Made by a program: the position numbers and the translations under genes. The notes beneath the pieces were generated by a model, which had not been told where the DNA came from, did no database searches, and saw nothing but the letters and a program-made list of their open reading frames with translations. A stretch of DNA of 64,000 nt from Psococerastis gibbosa (taxonomy: Eukaryota > Arthropoda > Insecta > Psocodea > Psocidae). Below are positions 32,401 to 47,400 of the stretch, in pieces. Position 1 is the first letter of the stretch. Every line of letters starts with the position of its first letter. The DNA lies in contig OZ020487.1 of assembly GCA_963971405.1 (NCBI GenBank), forward strand, positions 39,777,039-39,841,038, written 5' to 3'.

Positions 32401-35400
32401 GTACCTAAAACATTTTATAATAATTTTCAGTACGGTATGCTTTATTGTATAATGGAAAACCCTGTCTTGAGGCCTATCTTAGGGGCTTTTAGGTGCTCGT
32501 TCACATATTTTAGAGTTCATGATGACAAATGCTGCTGGCTTTCCCGATAGTTTAGCCTACTGTACATAGGCACGGTATTGCAAGGTCACCATGCCTGAGG
32601 TTCGGCGCTTCGAGTCCCGCATCGGAACACAGCTAGGGGCTTTGACATCCAAGGGCTGGCCGATGAAAATACATATTATATTAATACACCCGGGAACATT
32701 ACCTACAATACCTGGTACCTATTTACATTGAAGTATATTACAAAGTAGCATCATACAATATAACCCAGTATCAAATACAGTAAGTACTATTCTACAGTAG
32801 TACAATGCACATGTATCAAAGATAATAAAATAGAATATATCGTACCTTATCCTATGGTAAATATTGCCGATAGCGGGCAAGCGTAAGGGGAAATGTCAAA
32901 AGAAATGTGACTAAGTTGAAGTGTTGCAACAGACGGGTAAGGTGAGTATCTGCAGCTCCGTTAATGAAGCGGCTAAAAGTTGTGACCGAGGAGGTTCTCA
33001 TCATGAGCTAAATACAGTCAAAATAAAGCTATTAAGACTGCCAGAGACTCAAAGACAAGTGCGCAGAACGTCCTGGGCCGATATGCAGTTGGCAAGCAGA
33101 CGTGCCTGTTGAATTTGTTTTTCATTTGCCGCCATATTATTTGTTGGAACCCTACAAATTCGGTCACATTCCCTTTTAAATGTCCACCCACGTTTCACTT
33201 CTATCAGTCTATTTTCCTTGGTTAGCAAACATAAAAAAGAAAATATTGGATGGAAAATGGAAAGCAAATGCGCAAATCGCTGGCTATATCGTAATAACTT
33301 TATTTTGACTATATTTAGCTCATGGCGAAAACCGCTTACGCTCTGTCACAACTGCGGAACCTTGATATCAATTAGGCGCCCATTCCATTGACCGGCTAGG
33401 GCTATTTCCAAAAACAGTGACGTGGTAGCAGACATTCAAGACTTAGGTTGCGTTTCCATCGATCTCGCATTGCAGAATGCAAATGACATTGACGGAAATT
33501 AGAATTTTTCTTTTTATAGAAATCTATTCAAATGTTTGTACTAAACATATCCCATGACGCCATTTTTTAATTTTAGTTTGTTTGTTTGTGATTTTACTGT
33601 ATGATCATTGATCAATTTTAATTATGGCATAGAGGAAAATAAACATTTCCGTCAATTCTGCAATGCGAGGTTGGTGGAAACGCCACCTAAGTCTTGAATG
33701 TCTGCTACCACGTCACCGTTTTTGGAAATAGCCCTAGCCGGTCAATGGAATGGGCACCTTAGGTCTTTCAACACTTGAATCAGCATAATACTTTAGTACC
33801 TTAGTATTCATAGTTTTCCAGTCAAGTTTCCCTCAAATTTCCTGCAAAATGGCTGCCCCAGCCTCTAGTTGTTGCTTTACATGAATTATGCAAATCATTT
33901 TTGAGACCTCCGCGAGGTCTGTAATAATTTAATGGCTCCCAAGCGCTGATAAAAAATTATAGCCTGCACCTCAGAGGTAATCGCCCTTTACGTTCGTAAA
34001 TGGTATACGTTTTCACGTGAAAATAGAATAGCTTTTCTTTTCCCCCATTCGCTCCTCATTAAAATTGCAGTACTGGAAGCTTCTTAGTATGCTTATGCTG
34101 CTCAGCAGACATCGAGCAAACAAGTTGAATCACTAATTCGAGTCGCTGAGCACAAAATCAATAAAGTCTAAAAGTTTAAAGCTCATATTTTTGAGAGAAA
34201 TGTCATTTACTGTACGTGATAAGGCGGCGACCAATGTTTGGCTTCCGGAAAATTTCTTCACAACATGTCGTTTCATGACCCCCTGAGCCTGAAACCACCC
34301 TCTGTTCAAAATGTTGCATATGTATGTATTTATGTATGTACGTACGGTATATTATACGATAGATTTTAGGAAACACTGTAACTTATCCGTAAATATTAGC
34401 CTATCCAATTTTTGTGGCACAAAAATTTATCATTTACAGTATATATATCTTGATTGAGTTCGTTAACCAGCTAGATCCACCATTTTGTTTCAAGATGGCG
34501 GCCGGTCAAATACTTAAAAAATTCATATCTCAGACAATATAGGTCACAGAGGAATGAAATAAAATGTGACTGACAGCCCATATTATTATCTACGATGGAA
34601 ATCTACAATTTTTACGACAAATCAACGATGTGATTTATTTCTTAATATTTACAATTTTTTCACTCAAAAAACATTTATATTATTAGCCTATTAACCTGTT
34701 ACCTTTATCTAACATACTTTATATTTTATTGTTGCAACAGTAAAGTAGCCTATAACATGATTCTTCACCATTAATATCATTAATAATTTTAAGGCGGTAG
34801 AGTGCCAAAAATATACTTAATAAATTTTCTTTCAAATGATGCCCTATTCCAATTATTTGAATTTTCAATCACATGAACGGGGAATTTATTATACTGTCCA
34901 CAACATTGAGAGGAAATTCCTGGCGGCAGATAACTCCAATATAATCCCTTGGGCAAAGATTTACAACAGCAGGAATAAATTGAGAGTGAGTCTACAGATT
35001 TGTAAAAGAAAAACCAAAATCAGAAAATTAATCAAATACCCTGGCAAGCAGAAGTCTGCAGGATCTGAAAAAATGAAACTTAAACTTGGAGCTCTGATGA
35101 AAGTGACACACTATAAAGTTGAAGAGAAAGTAAAGTTTTTAATAAGTTTTTCACTTCGTCTCGAAAAAAAGGGATCTCACATGTCAGAAGCATCAGCTTT
35201 TTAAATATTATGGAAGGACGGAAAGTTGAGACAGAGAAGCAACATTCACGTTAAATGTTTCTTGCTTTTTGGCAGTTAGCCCTAAATATAGTACGTACCT
35301 CCTACACCCATTACAATGGGGCCAGCATAAGACAGGTTGTTAAGATGAAATCCTCGGCTCTCGTAACGAATAGATACAGTTGAGTTGCCCCTGACTTCAG

Positions 35401-38400
35401 CACCTTCCGAAAGCTGATCAGCATAGTACCCTAGAAAATATACAGAAGCTTTGAATGGAAGTCTGAATGATGAATATAGAAGTTGCATGGATTTTAATGG
35501 AAGAGAATCCGGGCTACGAGCAAAGCGGATACTCCGGGACACCCACGCAACTCGTTTTTTTTTTTAAATCGAATGTCACAGGAATTATTCATTGCATTTT
35601 AGATCTACAAAAACATCAAAGGTATTAGACTCATTAGAGGAAATATTTCTCTATATTATTTAGAGGTATATGATATGTGGCCGTCACTAGCATGGATTGG
35701 CCACAGTATTTAAAATTGATTTCTAACGTTGAAGATGCTATTTTTCATACAATAGCTCTACAATGAATATTTCTTGTGAAATTCGACTTTGTACAAAAAC
35801 CATTCTTATTAATAATTTGATAAAATTTTGCTAGTAATTGATCGGAAAAGCGTACACGTTTCGTTCACAGCTGTCCACCTGACGTCACTGGAGGTGAGGT
35901 AAATTCTAGATAGGTCAGACCAACAAATTACCACACAGCAATAATGGCAGGGCACGCAATGCATATTTGACAGTGAATTTTCTATCGTTTTTTCAAAAAC
36001 ATTTTTTTTGCACAAAACCAAATAGTTTTTTGGGAAAGCAACCTATCCGGTTTCGTTACTCAATTTAACACCTAAAACATGCCTGAAGGTAGAAATCATC
36101 GATGGAAAGGTTTCACAGAAAAATAATTTTTTAGTAATTTTTCATTAAAATTTAGTTAATTTTATTTTTTTTACCTGCAGAAGCTAACTATCAAGGGGCA
36201 AGCGACCCCCCGCATTTTGTCAACATTAATAACGACTACAACATATGTGAATTTAAAAGAAATCGTTGGAGCCGATTTTGAGAAATTATTTTTTTAGACG
36301 TTTTCTATGAGTTTTTTGAGAATAAAACCCCCCCAAATTGAGTTAGCCCAAAATAAAAAAAATGATCCCGAGGTGTGATTTTTTTAAACCTACATGCCAA
36401 ATTTCATCAAAATCGACCAAGTAGTTTGCCCGGAAATCGACGCACAGACAGACAGACAGAGCGACAGAGCGACAGAGCGACAGACAGACATTTCGTAAAA
36501 ACCACTTTTTTGCGTTCCTGGGACCTCAAAACGTGTAAATCCGTTGGAATCTCGGAATCGAAAATTTCGACCATCACAAAGCTTTCCTCATACTACGTAT
36601 AAATTGGAAAGCAATAAAATGAATAGCATATGTATAGCATTAGTCTGTATATCCACATTTCAAAATCCAAAAGCACGGATTCTGTTCTCCATCTCTCCAT
36701 ACCATAAACAACGATTGGGAACACAATATAATATATCACCATTCTCAATCGAAGGTCCAGCGGATCGCCAACAGTAGCCTACTAGGCCTATGCTGTTTAG
36801 GCGCCCATTCCACCGACCGGCTAGGGCTATTTACAAAAACGGTGACGTGGTAGCAGACATTCAAGACTTAGGTGGCGTTTCCACCGACCTCGCATTGCAG
36901 AATGCAAATGACATTGACGGAAATTTGAATTTTTCTTTTTATAGAAATCTATTAAGATGTTTGTACTTAACATATCCCATGACGCCATTTTTTAATTTTA
37001 GTTTGTTTGTTTGTGATTTTACTGTATGTCATTGATCAATTTTAACTATGGCATAGAGGAAAATAAACATTTCTGTCAATTCTGCAATGCGAAGTCGGTG
37101 GAAACCCCGCCTAAGTCTTGAATGTCTGCTACCACGTCACTGTTTTTGTAAATAGCCCTAGCCGGTCGGTGGAATGGGCGCCAAAGGATTAACTAATTCT
37201 TGTGGTTAAAAATGTAAACAAAGCAATTAAAAAAAGAATAAATTAGTAGTAAAATAAGTTAGGATTAAAGTAGGTAGTAATAAAATAACTAGTATAGGTC
37301 CGCAGGTGCACGATCAATACGACATGGCATTGTTTCATTAGATGTTTACAACCATAAATTTTGTTGGATTAGGATACCAACCCAAGGGGCAAATATCCTG
37401 CATTGCGTATATTTACAAATTCAGTACCGTACCTATACAAGAAAATTTAAATATGGAATAAGCTTAGGTAACAAGGCACACAATCTAACTTCATTGCAAT
37501 CTACAAAAGCACTCTTGTAAGCAAACTGCTCGCGAGGCAATGCAAACAAAGTCGGTTCAACTTTTATCCCCAGCCTCTCAACTCGTATTATCATACAAAG
37601 TTCAAGGGAAATTCGGATGATGTTTTTTTTTTTTTTTTAGAAATAGCACTTGAGTTGGGGTTCATTATTCACTTATTATTTTAGTGTATATATTAGTAGG
37701 TTTACCTTTTTGAAAGCGAAATAGAGAACTTTTAATCATAGCCGAGACTAAAAGAATATACCTAGTATGAAGGGCCACAAACACACACATTTAATGGTCT
37801 GTGGTCACATGGGCGCCGAGTTGTCAAAATTATTGGTATGGCCCAACATTGCCCGAGGAAATCTTTTTTTTTCGGGGGGAAGGAGTCAATTTGCCCCTCC
37901 CCCAATAAATATATGGTTTCACTCTGTAGCTAGCATTTCAATAAATCTTCAGCGCTCCCGCCATTTTCGATTTAATTATTCGATTCGACGATTTCATTTC
38001 CTTTAATTTTTTAATTTTCAAAAATTAATTATAAGATTTGTTCTAAATAAGTGCAATGTAAAATAGTGAATTTATTTATCAAAATACACTAAAATATGAG
38101 ATTCCTAAAATTATTGGTATGGCTCGCTCAGCCATACCAATCTGAATATTGGTATGGCCCGGGCCATACCAAGCCTTGTGGAACCGGCGCCCATGTGTGG
38201 TCAGCACTTCGGTTACTAGCTTCAGGCACAGTACTACAATAGTACAGTACTGAGCTACAACTTAGAACGTAGACCTACATCGGCTCGTATTTGTATTTCA
38301 TATTAAAAACGAGTGACATAGATGGCTTATTTGTATGAAATGAGAACCCCTAGGGATACTAACAAGGTAGATAACGAAGAAAAAGAAGATCAAGAATAAA

Positions 38401-41400
38401 TCACCGTCCTAAAGTGAGCTACCGGCTAATGAAACAATATATACATACTGTATGTACATATGTATATGCGTTCTGTAAGGTATACAAGGTGGCCCAGGGC
38501 AGTCGTATACCAATAAACTTCGTTATTAAATAAGGAATTTTTTGATCTATTACTAAGCCAACCTAGCGGAGTTAGGGCTATAAAGCCCTCTCTTACACTC
38601 AACTAGGAAGGCCCGGGACCGCCTGCTTTACATGCCCTCCGAAGCATGGCCAGGAAATGTAGGAAGTGTAGGACTCGAACCAACAACCTTTCGGGTGAAA
38701 GTCAGAGTCCGTACCACTACTCTACATGTCCTTGTTCTTATGGGGAATAGTGAGGTGAGGTAAAAAAAAAAAAACTGATCGTAAAATAGGGATTGCATTT
38801 ATTTCTATTGTAAGCTAGTACTATACAGGCCTAGGTCTGCAAAGGCGTACTCAAAGTACCACTTTTTGGGGAGGGGGCATAGGCAGTATCTCGGTATTTT
38901 CAAATGCAAGCATGGGTCGTGATGGGTATCAAACGAAAGCTCTATCTACCGCCTTTCATTTGACATATTATAACTTGTGTGCCTGAGACTCCGGGTGATC
39001 TGGAGATTCAAGGTTACATTAATTCATATACGAGCTCGAATGTGTTTAGTGCGATTATGGATTATAATACCTAAAATGAAAGCTAATTTTTAGTACACTA
39101 GGTACTCCATGCACAGTTCAAATCCTTCAGCGTCATTCAAGTTACGATTTACAATTTTTTATTTTTTTTTCAAATCAGAATACCCGAACGAAGTATTTTT
39201 GACAGTTACTTAATTTTTTGTTAACTTAAAAAAAAATGAATGAAGTCAAACATGTCAAATGAAGGTGGTAAAAAGAATCATTTGATGCTCAACACGACAC
39301 GACCCATTCTTACATTTGAAAATGTCCCCATAAGTGGTACTTTGAGTGTGTATGACAATGACTAAGTTTGACCCCTATTTTACATTACTTTTACCGCACC
39401 TCAATATGTCCCATAATAACTAAGTTAAGGGGGTGGCACAACTGCTCTGGATCACCCTGTATATTTATGCGTATCGTATACAGTATGAAATACTGTTTAT
39501 CGCCTCCATATACTGTATGCATTCAAATGGAACCCAGGCTTTAGGCGGCTTGCCACACACCGGAGAGAGCACAGGATGTATAGGGGACACATATAGTATT
39601 TCCCATTTCCCGGTCCATTAGCCCTCTACCCCCCTTCCCCCCACCCCTGAACTCCTTTGACCATCCGACAGTTTCTCGTTCTAGTCCATGTGTGTGCAAT
39701 ACACTGTGTATATCTATAATTTACGCCAACCCGTCCACGTTTCAATGCTCTTAATTTATAGATGCTCCACTACGCAGTAAGCCATTTGTTATCTCTTTAC
39801 TGTGGAAATAACAGCGACAGTGTGTAGGAGGAATTCAATTTAACCAGTTAGATTTACCCAAAATGATACCTACTGCAATAATAAAATATCATTACATATT
39901 AAAAAAACATTGGGGTTTAGCTTGAATAGTAATATACAATAGTATTGTAGTAGGGTCCATAGGACATAGACTGATATATTTAATATTATATTATTATAAT
40001 ATTTAATGTTTTGTAAGAAAGTGGCGGTCAGTTCTTAGCAGGGACGGTTTCAGAAAAAGTTTTCGGGGGGGGGGGGGGGGCGGTGACCAGAAAAATATCG
40101 CGTTTCCCTTACTTGAGTAACAATTTCTCATCATTTCCTTCAAAAGTCCATTCTATCTAGTATAAAGCTATTTTTCTCGGGGGGGGGGGGGGGGGGCGAC
40201 CGCCACCACCGCCGCCCCCCCCCCAAGGATCCGTCCCTGGTTCTTTGGCGAAATTAATCAATTTCGCAATCTACGGCAACAAACATCTAAAAACAGTATT
40301 TTATGAAGACTTCATAAAAATTCCAACCTTTCTCGCGACGGAGACTATTTTCCCGTGGGTTTACTGCTATTCTATACATACGGGAAAATTCACGTTATCC
40401 TGTTTATTATAGAGTAGTAATAATATAAAAATAATAAATTTACTGTTGAGACAAAATGGATAGAGAAGCGAGTTGCTGCTAACGCTTAAGAAACGGAAAC
40501 TGCCTAACATAATTCTGTAAAGTGACAAGGAACGAAAAGTATCGCCTTCTGTATGTAATAATCCAAGGGAAGACGGACTGAGAGCTCCCAGCAGAAGAAA
40601 ATCCTGGCTGAAAAACCATAATGTCAAAATTGCCATAACAATAAAAATAAAAAATACTTTGTTCTATTACCAAGCCAGCCTAGTGGAGATGGGACAATGT
40701 CGGATACACGGGGGGGGGGGGGTGTCAGAGGGGTTATGACCCCCCCCCCCCCGCACTAAATGAGTAAATTGAGATGATATTTAAAAAAAAAAAATTGAAT
40801 AAAACCCAAATTTTCAACAAACAAAATTACCTTTTACATCAACTTGTACAACTTGTGACCCCCCCCCCCCCCTCTCCCTAAATGTTCCGCTGGATCTGCT
40901 CTTGAGATAGGGCTATAATAGTAGGCTATAATCCCCTCTCATATGGTGGTGGTGATTCCAACGCCCTTTTTGGCTTTGTGGCACCGGTTCAGTAATATTT
41001 GTAATGTTTTTTTGATAAATATACGCATTATTATTATTATTTACTATTATACACTCAACTAGGAAGAATCGGGACTGCCTGCTTTAAATGTCCTCCGAAG
41101 CATGGCCAGAAAAAGTGGCAAGTATGGGACTCAAACCAACAAACTTTCGGGTGAAAGTCGGAGTCTTTACTACTATTCTATATACATGACCATTGGCAAT
41201 CCTTGATAGAAAAGGCATTAAAAGAAACAGAAGAATTAATTAACTTGAATTTTTTATGAAGTGTTCAAAAGACTATTCAGGACTACAATATGTATATATA
41301 CAGTATGTATATTGTATACGTATGTATATTAATTAATTTTGTCAAAATAGTTCTCATTGACCTTTGTTTACAAAAAATTTGGAAAGTTAAATAAATAAAT

Positions 41401-44400
41401 AAATAAATCTTGACTTTTTGTTGTTCTATTACTAAGCCTACCTAGCAGAGTTAGGGCTACAAAGCCCTCTCGTACACTTAACTAGGATCACCCGGGACCG
41501 CCTGCTTTACATGCCCTGTGAAGCATGGCCAGAGAATGTAGCCAGCGTGGGACTCGAACCAACAACCTTTCAGCTGAAAGTCGGAGTCTGTACCACTACT
41601 CAACAGGTCCTGATCCCTTAACAAACTGGCAACTGCAGCCAAACATAAATTGTGCATGTAATATAATCAACATGCCAACCCGTTATGTATAATTGTTATC
41701 AATAAGGAGTAAATTTTTATTTTCTATCATACGTATTATACTAGTACCTCAGTGGCAAAGCTGGATTTTCATGTGTAAGTAAGCCTAAAATCTAAGCTAA
41801 AGCTAAGCATATTAGGTTCTTTCTAAATGTATTCTATTTCGTCCATTGTAAATAAATAAATAAATAAATAAATATTGACTTTTTTTTCTATTACTAAGCC
41901 AACCTAGCGAAGTTAGGGCTATAAAGCCCTCTCTTACACTCAACTAGGAAGGCTCGGGACCGCCTGCTTTACATGCCCTCCGAAGCATGGCCGGAAAATG
42001 TAGCAAGTGTGGGACTCAAGCCAACAACCTTCCGGGTCAAAGTCGGAGTCTGTACCACTACTCTACATGTCCTGATTGTAAACCTAATACCTAATCTTTC
42101 AAGCCGTTGCTCTGAGGATTCAGGCCAGGTTTGTAGTATACGTTATTCAAAAAACGACAAGGGAAAAGAAAAACTGACCGTAAACCTGATTTTATTTTAA
42201 GGAAGGATCTCAACCCCAACCCCTCCTGCTTCGAAAAATCCAGGCGAAAACCTTTGTTCGAAATACAATAGTCCGTATTTCGTTGTCTGGTGACAAGTTA
42301 CTGCTACCGTAAAAGCAACTTTTTTTTTTTAGATTTTTCACAGAAACTTTACAACTTTACTCCAACCACAAAATGATATTAAGGTCTAAAGTTCATGGGT
42401 AACGCTGTATTCGTGTGTGATTTGTGTTTAGATATACTGTATATCTATATATATACCTATCTATGTATACCTGCTGTCAGTAAAACAATACAATATAGCT
42501 AATTTCCGATCAAGCAATCCTACTTTTATGATTTTTGTGCAAAGCAAAGGCTTTTGCACCCATTTCGCCAACCCAAAACTCATCGGGGTTTGTTCATTTA
42601 TCAAAAACAACGATAAGGAAGATACACATATTTATACATATATTGTACATTGTCCATTATGTCTGCATAAGGTTACAAGACGACCTGCGCATGTCGTTTT
42701 AAGCAGTATAGTGCTGGAAGAAAATCACCTAGGTATATTTTTTACGAAATCGTTTTAACATATTATGCGTAGGTTACATGTAGGCCTACGATATAATTTA
42801 AAAACTAAAAAATACCGACAGACAAGTAAAATTTCGTCTTAAATAAGAGCAACTCGGAGTACGTCCACTACACGTTTTTTGTACAAAGCCGATTTTCATA
42901 GGAAATGTCGACCGTCAAAAATATCCAATCAATTATCAGCAATTTTTGAAACATGACATGTGACCTTCGCGAACACCAATTGGCCGCAGTTCTTGAATTT
43001 TTGCTTTCCAATTTATTCCAATTATTATTATTATTATTAATTATTCCATATTATTCCAATTTTTATTTTCAATTCCGAGTTTTCAATTTATTTAGATTTA
43101 TTTTAGATTTACACGTTTTGAGGTCCCAGGAACCCAAAAAAGTGGTTTTGACAAAATGTCTGTCTGTCGCTCTGTCTGTCTGTATGTCTGTATGCCCGTG
43201 CGTCGATTTCCGGGCAAACTACTCGGTCGATTTTGATGAAATTTTGCATATAGGTTCTCAAAAATCATACCTCGAAAAAAAAATTTATTTGGGGCTAACT
43301 TAATTTGGGGGGGTTTTATTCTCAAAAAACTCCAAAAAAACGTCTAAAAACATTATTTCTCAAAAACGGCTCCAACGATTTCTTTTAAATTCACATATAT
43401 TGCAGTCGTTATTAATGTTAACGAAATGCGGGGGGTCGCTTGCCCCTTGATAGGTTGCTTCTGGGGGTAAAAAAATAAAAATAACTAAATTTTAATGAAA
43501 AATGACTAAAAAATAATTTTTCTGTGACACCTTTCTATCGATGATATTTTCTACCTTCAGGTATGTTTTAGGTGTTAAATTGAGTAACGAAACCGGATAG
43601 GTTGCTTTCCCTGAAAAGGATTTGGTTTTGTAAAAAAAAATGTTTTTTTGAAAAAATAATAGAAAATAAAATTCACGTTCAAACGCATTGCGTGCCCTGC
43701 CAGTATTGCTGTGTTAATGTGTTGGTCTGACCTATCTAGAATTTACCTCACCTCCAGTGATGTAAGGTGGACAGCCCCCCCCCCCGAGATTTCGGAAATT
43801 TAACCATAGGAAAATTATTTACCATGAAATTACTCATTTTCTCTATATCTACTATAATTTTGATAAATTGGAAAAAAGCATGTTCGAGTAAACTCGGACC
43901 GGTTCTTTTCCTCGAGACAACCACAGAAATTGTTTCACAAATCAAATTTCATAACTGTGGCCAATCTGTGTTAGATAGAGAGACATATTATATTCTTCTG
44001 TTTGTCTTGATATTATTGACATCTCCAGGGGCGTAAAGTAGGGGGGGGGGTACGGTCCATCTGGCCCCCCTCCCCCCATCCTCGAGCATTGTAAGACGTG
44101 GTTCATACTTCATGGTCCCCCTTGCAGCAATATGAATATAAGCATTCCTTTTTTAGCTTTGTAAAATCTACAGCTATACTTTACAACTATTAAAATGCGT
44201 AAAACACTACTATTTTGCTCTTATATTTTCAATTTTTCCTTATCCTGCCTGATGACGTCGTAAGGTCTACTTAGTTTTGCCCCCGCCATCACTCTAAAAC
44301 TTTACGCCTATCTCTGACATCTCTATAATTTACAGTATATATTACATGAGATTTTTATTTTTACACTTTTAATACATTTCCCCTCCAATTCTCTTAAAAT

Positions 44401-47400
44401 ACCGTTAATAATCTTTAGGTGCAGCATCCTAAGTTTATCATAATTATCAAATTGTACTAATTGAAGCAGTGAAGCAAAACCTTTTGCTCGAAGAAGCTTA
44501 TGGAAACTTAAATGTTTCCACCAAAGTTGGGAAGAAAAGTTATGCTATGTCCATGTAGTAAGCGTACTTTTAGTTTAGGACATGTCAATAATGGCATGAG
44601 AGATTTGACTTAGACTTGAGAGCAAAAAACGGATAGTGGGGGGGGGGGGTTAACTTGCTCTTAATTCAAGCCAAAAGTTTGAGGAACAGCACAGAAATGG
44701 GAGAACATTGCTCGAACTTATGGAAGGGGTAAACCTTCTGGAAACTTTGTTTGATATGAAGCCCCTGTGGGGAGGGAATTTATAGTATATAGTGGGTATC
44801 GTAAACGACTGACTCAGCAGCTTTTCATCAGTTCTGTCAACTTGACTTACATGTACACATAATTTGTCAATAGCCTGTACGTTTAAAAAAGTTTTATTCA
44901 GATCTTACGTAGAGCCGTCCCTTTAGTTTATTTTATTTATTTCCTATTATTATTATTAAAATTTCGTAAATAAAACTATAAAATTTAAATTTCACTTAAA
45001 ATAATTTAAATTAAATAAACAAGGCCACGACGCAGATCTCAAACTCCTCAAATATCGTCTGCTAATTTCCAGCCAAACTTACCCCATATTTTTACTACAA
45101 TTTCACACTCCCAAGTGACGCCTACCCTACCCTGCTTCGCAATAGCTCAGGGATTTTTCGTAGTTCGCCCAGCCAGGGAAGCTATTCAAAAACCACCCCC
45201 ACACATTTAACAACTCCTACCAGCTTTAAACATAGCCTACGCTGTTATTCAGATATAGGCTACAGTATATCTGATGAAAATTATTTCATCTTGTAAAATG
45301 AAACGTCACATACTCGGCTTTCTTTTATAGTCCATATTTGCAAAAGTAAGAAAGGTGCCCAAAACATTTAAGATAAAACTATCTTCATTATCATGTGCAG
45401 GTCAGTGGGGGATACCAGCAATTTCTATGTATGCCTAGAGGCCTATGATGTATAACTTTAAAAGCTCAGAAGTGTCTCTTAAAAATTCCTTCATTAAGAC
45501 ACATTACTTCAGGGGTACAAAAGGTTGCCCCCCCCCCACCCCCATCTAAAGCTGAATGACGCCACTGTATTAGGCTACTTAGTCCTACATCCTTTTTTAT
45601 GCAATTCGAATGCCATAACTGCGTGGTCAATTGCGGTGTTGGTGGTGGCTACAAAATGTACAATAAAGAATATTTTGTCCAGTTTATGACACCTCATTTA
45701 TGGCTCAACGACCGATACAGGAAATTTGACTTTGCGCAAAATTAGAAAGTGCCCATTTGCCCTTAAAAATTGAAAAACCATGGAGAAGTCTCATTTGAGA
45801 CCGAGTTAATTAGAGTGGCAGCAGACTTGAGATGTGGGCTCGGCACCAGACTCATTAACTGAAAAACCATTTGTTCCCTCAGTTTATTTCTCCACCCACC
45901 GTTACTCATTAAATTTTTACGACGTGGCAAAAATTGACGATTAAACTTTAAAACAGACTTCGCCATATGCAATAATTACCGTGTCAAGACCTATTTAACT
46001 CTTGCGTGTTAATTCAGTGTGGATAATTTATTAAAACATTTTTGGGATGAAATCTTTCGGCTTTTTGTTCAGAGAGGGATTTCAAAATATTTTGTAAACA
46101 AGGAATAACAGCATGTTTTTGAATGAATGAATTAATTCCTCGTTCCACGGCCGTAAAGAAATGAAAGATGTCAAATAAAAAAAATTCATAAGAAACACAA
46201 GCTATCTCAAAAAGCAGCCTAGGTAGCCTATATATTTACCTGGCAGATTTACTACTATTCAATTAAATGTATTTAAGGCACTTAATCGGGGCTTTTTGAA
46301 GTAATGATAATTCTGGCGGGAAAACGAAAATTTCCTGTATAAGCTTGCAATTCTTATTAATTTTTCATTTGACCATCTTTGTGGTTGTGGAACTAGGATT
46401 TAATTAAGTATTCAAATTTTACAAAAGACTTTGAAATCTATTCATTGATGAAGTAGTGAAGCAGGAATGGTAATTTCTTACACAATTGCATTGAAAAGAA
46501 ATTTGGCGCGTAACTACTAGTAATAAACTAAACTTACCTATTATCGCCATTGTCGTCCCAATCAGAAGAAGAAGGAGGCCAATGCTTAAGGCCTTGCAAG
46601 CGTTCCAAAGACATCGAGTAGTTACTTTCCCCCTTACTACCTGCAAAAATTTAAATTTAAATTTAAAAAAAAGTGAGTGACATAACTTAAGATTATATAC
46701 ATACATAACTTAGAGTGGATTCTTATATGCTCCCGTTATTGTACACTATATGAACCCATTTTTTTCACTACAACAAATGTCATGAAAAAAAAACATGGCG
46801 ACGACCTTGATACATACAATAGTATATTGGGGATGGGGTCTGGGGGGTGACTTGTTTGGAAATTACACTCGCCATCTTTTTAGCCGGTGTCAGGTGGTCC
46901 AGTCCAAGTGTTTCTGGCCATTACCTCAAGCTACAAACTTAGGCTGTATTAAATTCGTAGCAAATAGGTGCAGTGTTTACTTTTGACACAAATAAAAAAT
47001 CCCAGAAATATAAGTTTCATCACCGTACATAGCCTCCTGTGTATAAAGTAGGTACATTAGGTAGGTACTCCTTTTCGCACAGCATTGCCATATATGGCAT
47101 TACGACAAAGGAGCTCATTAACGTTTTTAGTTTTTGCTCTTTCAGAGACGAAGTCTGTGCTCAGCCAAGATTTGAATAATTTTAATGTGGCTAGCTCTGA
47201 CCTAGTTCAGATTTGTAATTTCACAAAATTATTATTTCCCGAGAGGAGAAATTGCAGAAATTACTGTTCCATATACAGTATGTAGTCCCCCACACCAAAT
47301 GAGGGTGTCCATTAACAACTAACAATTATTTTCCAGGCCCGTTTTCAAAATAAATATATATGTTAATCTGTATTCAATATTTCCAGGCTCCCATAAAAAA

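Noticed and set aside
34836-35204. 122-codon plus frame inside TMEM200-like intron 3
   Set aside because: Lys/Ser-rich, no recognisable family, no splice sites or repeat support, antisense to a well-supported gene.
36444-36490. GACA repeats considered as a CRISPR-like or satellite array
   Set aside because: Short, variable microsatellite inside a dispersed repeat, with no spacer structure.
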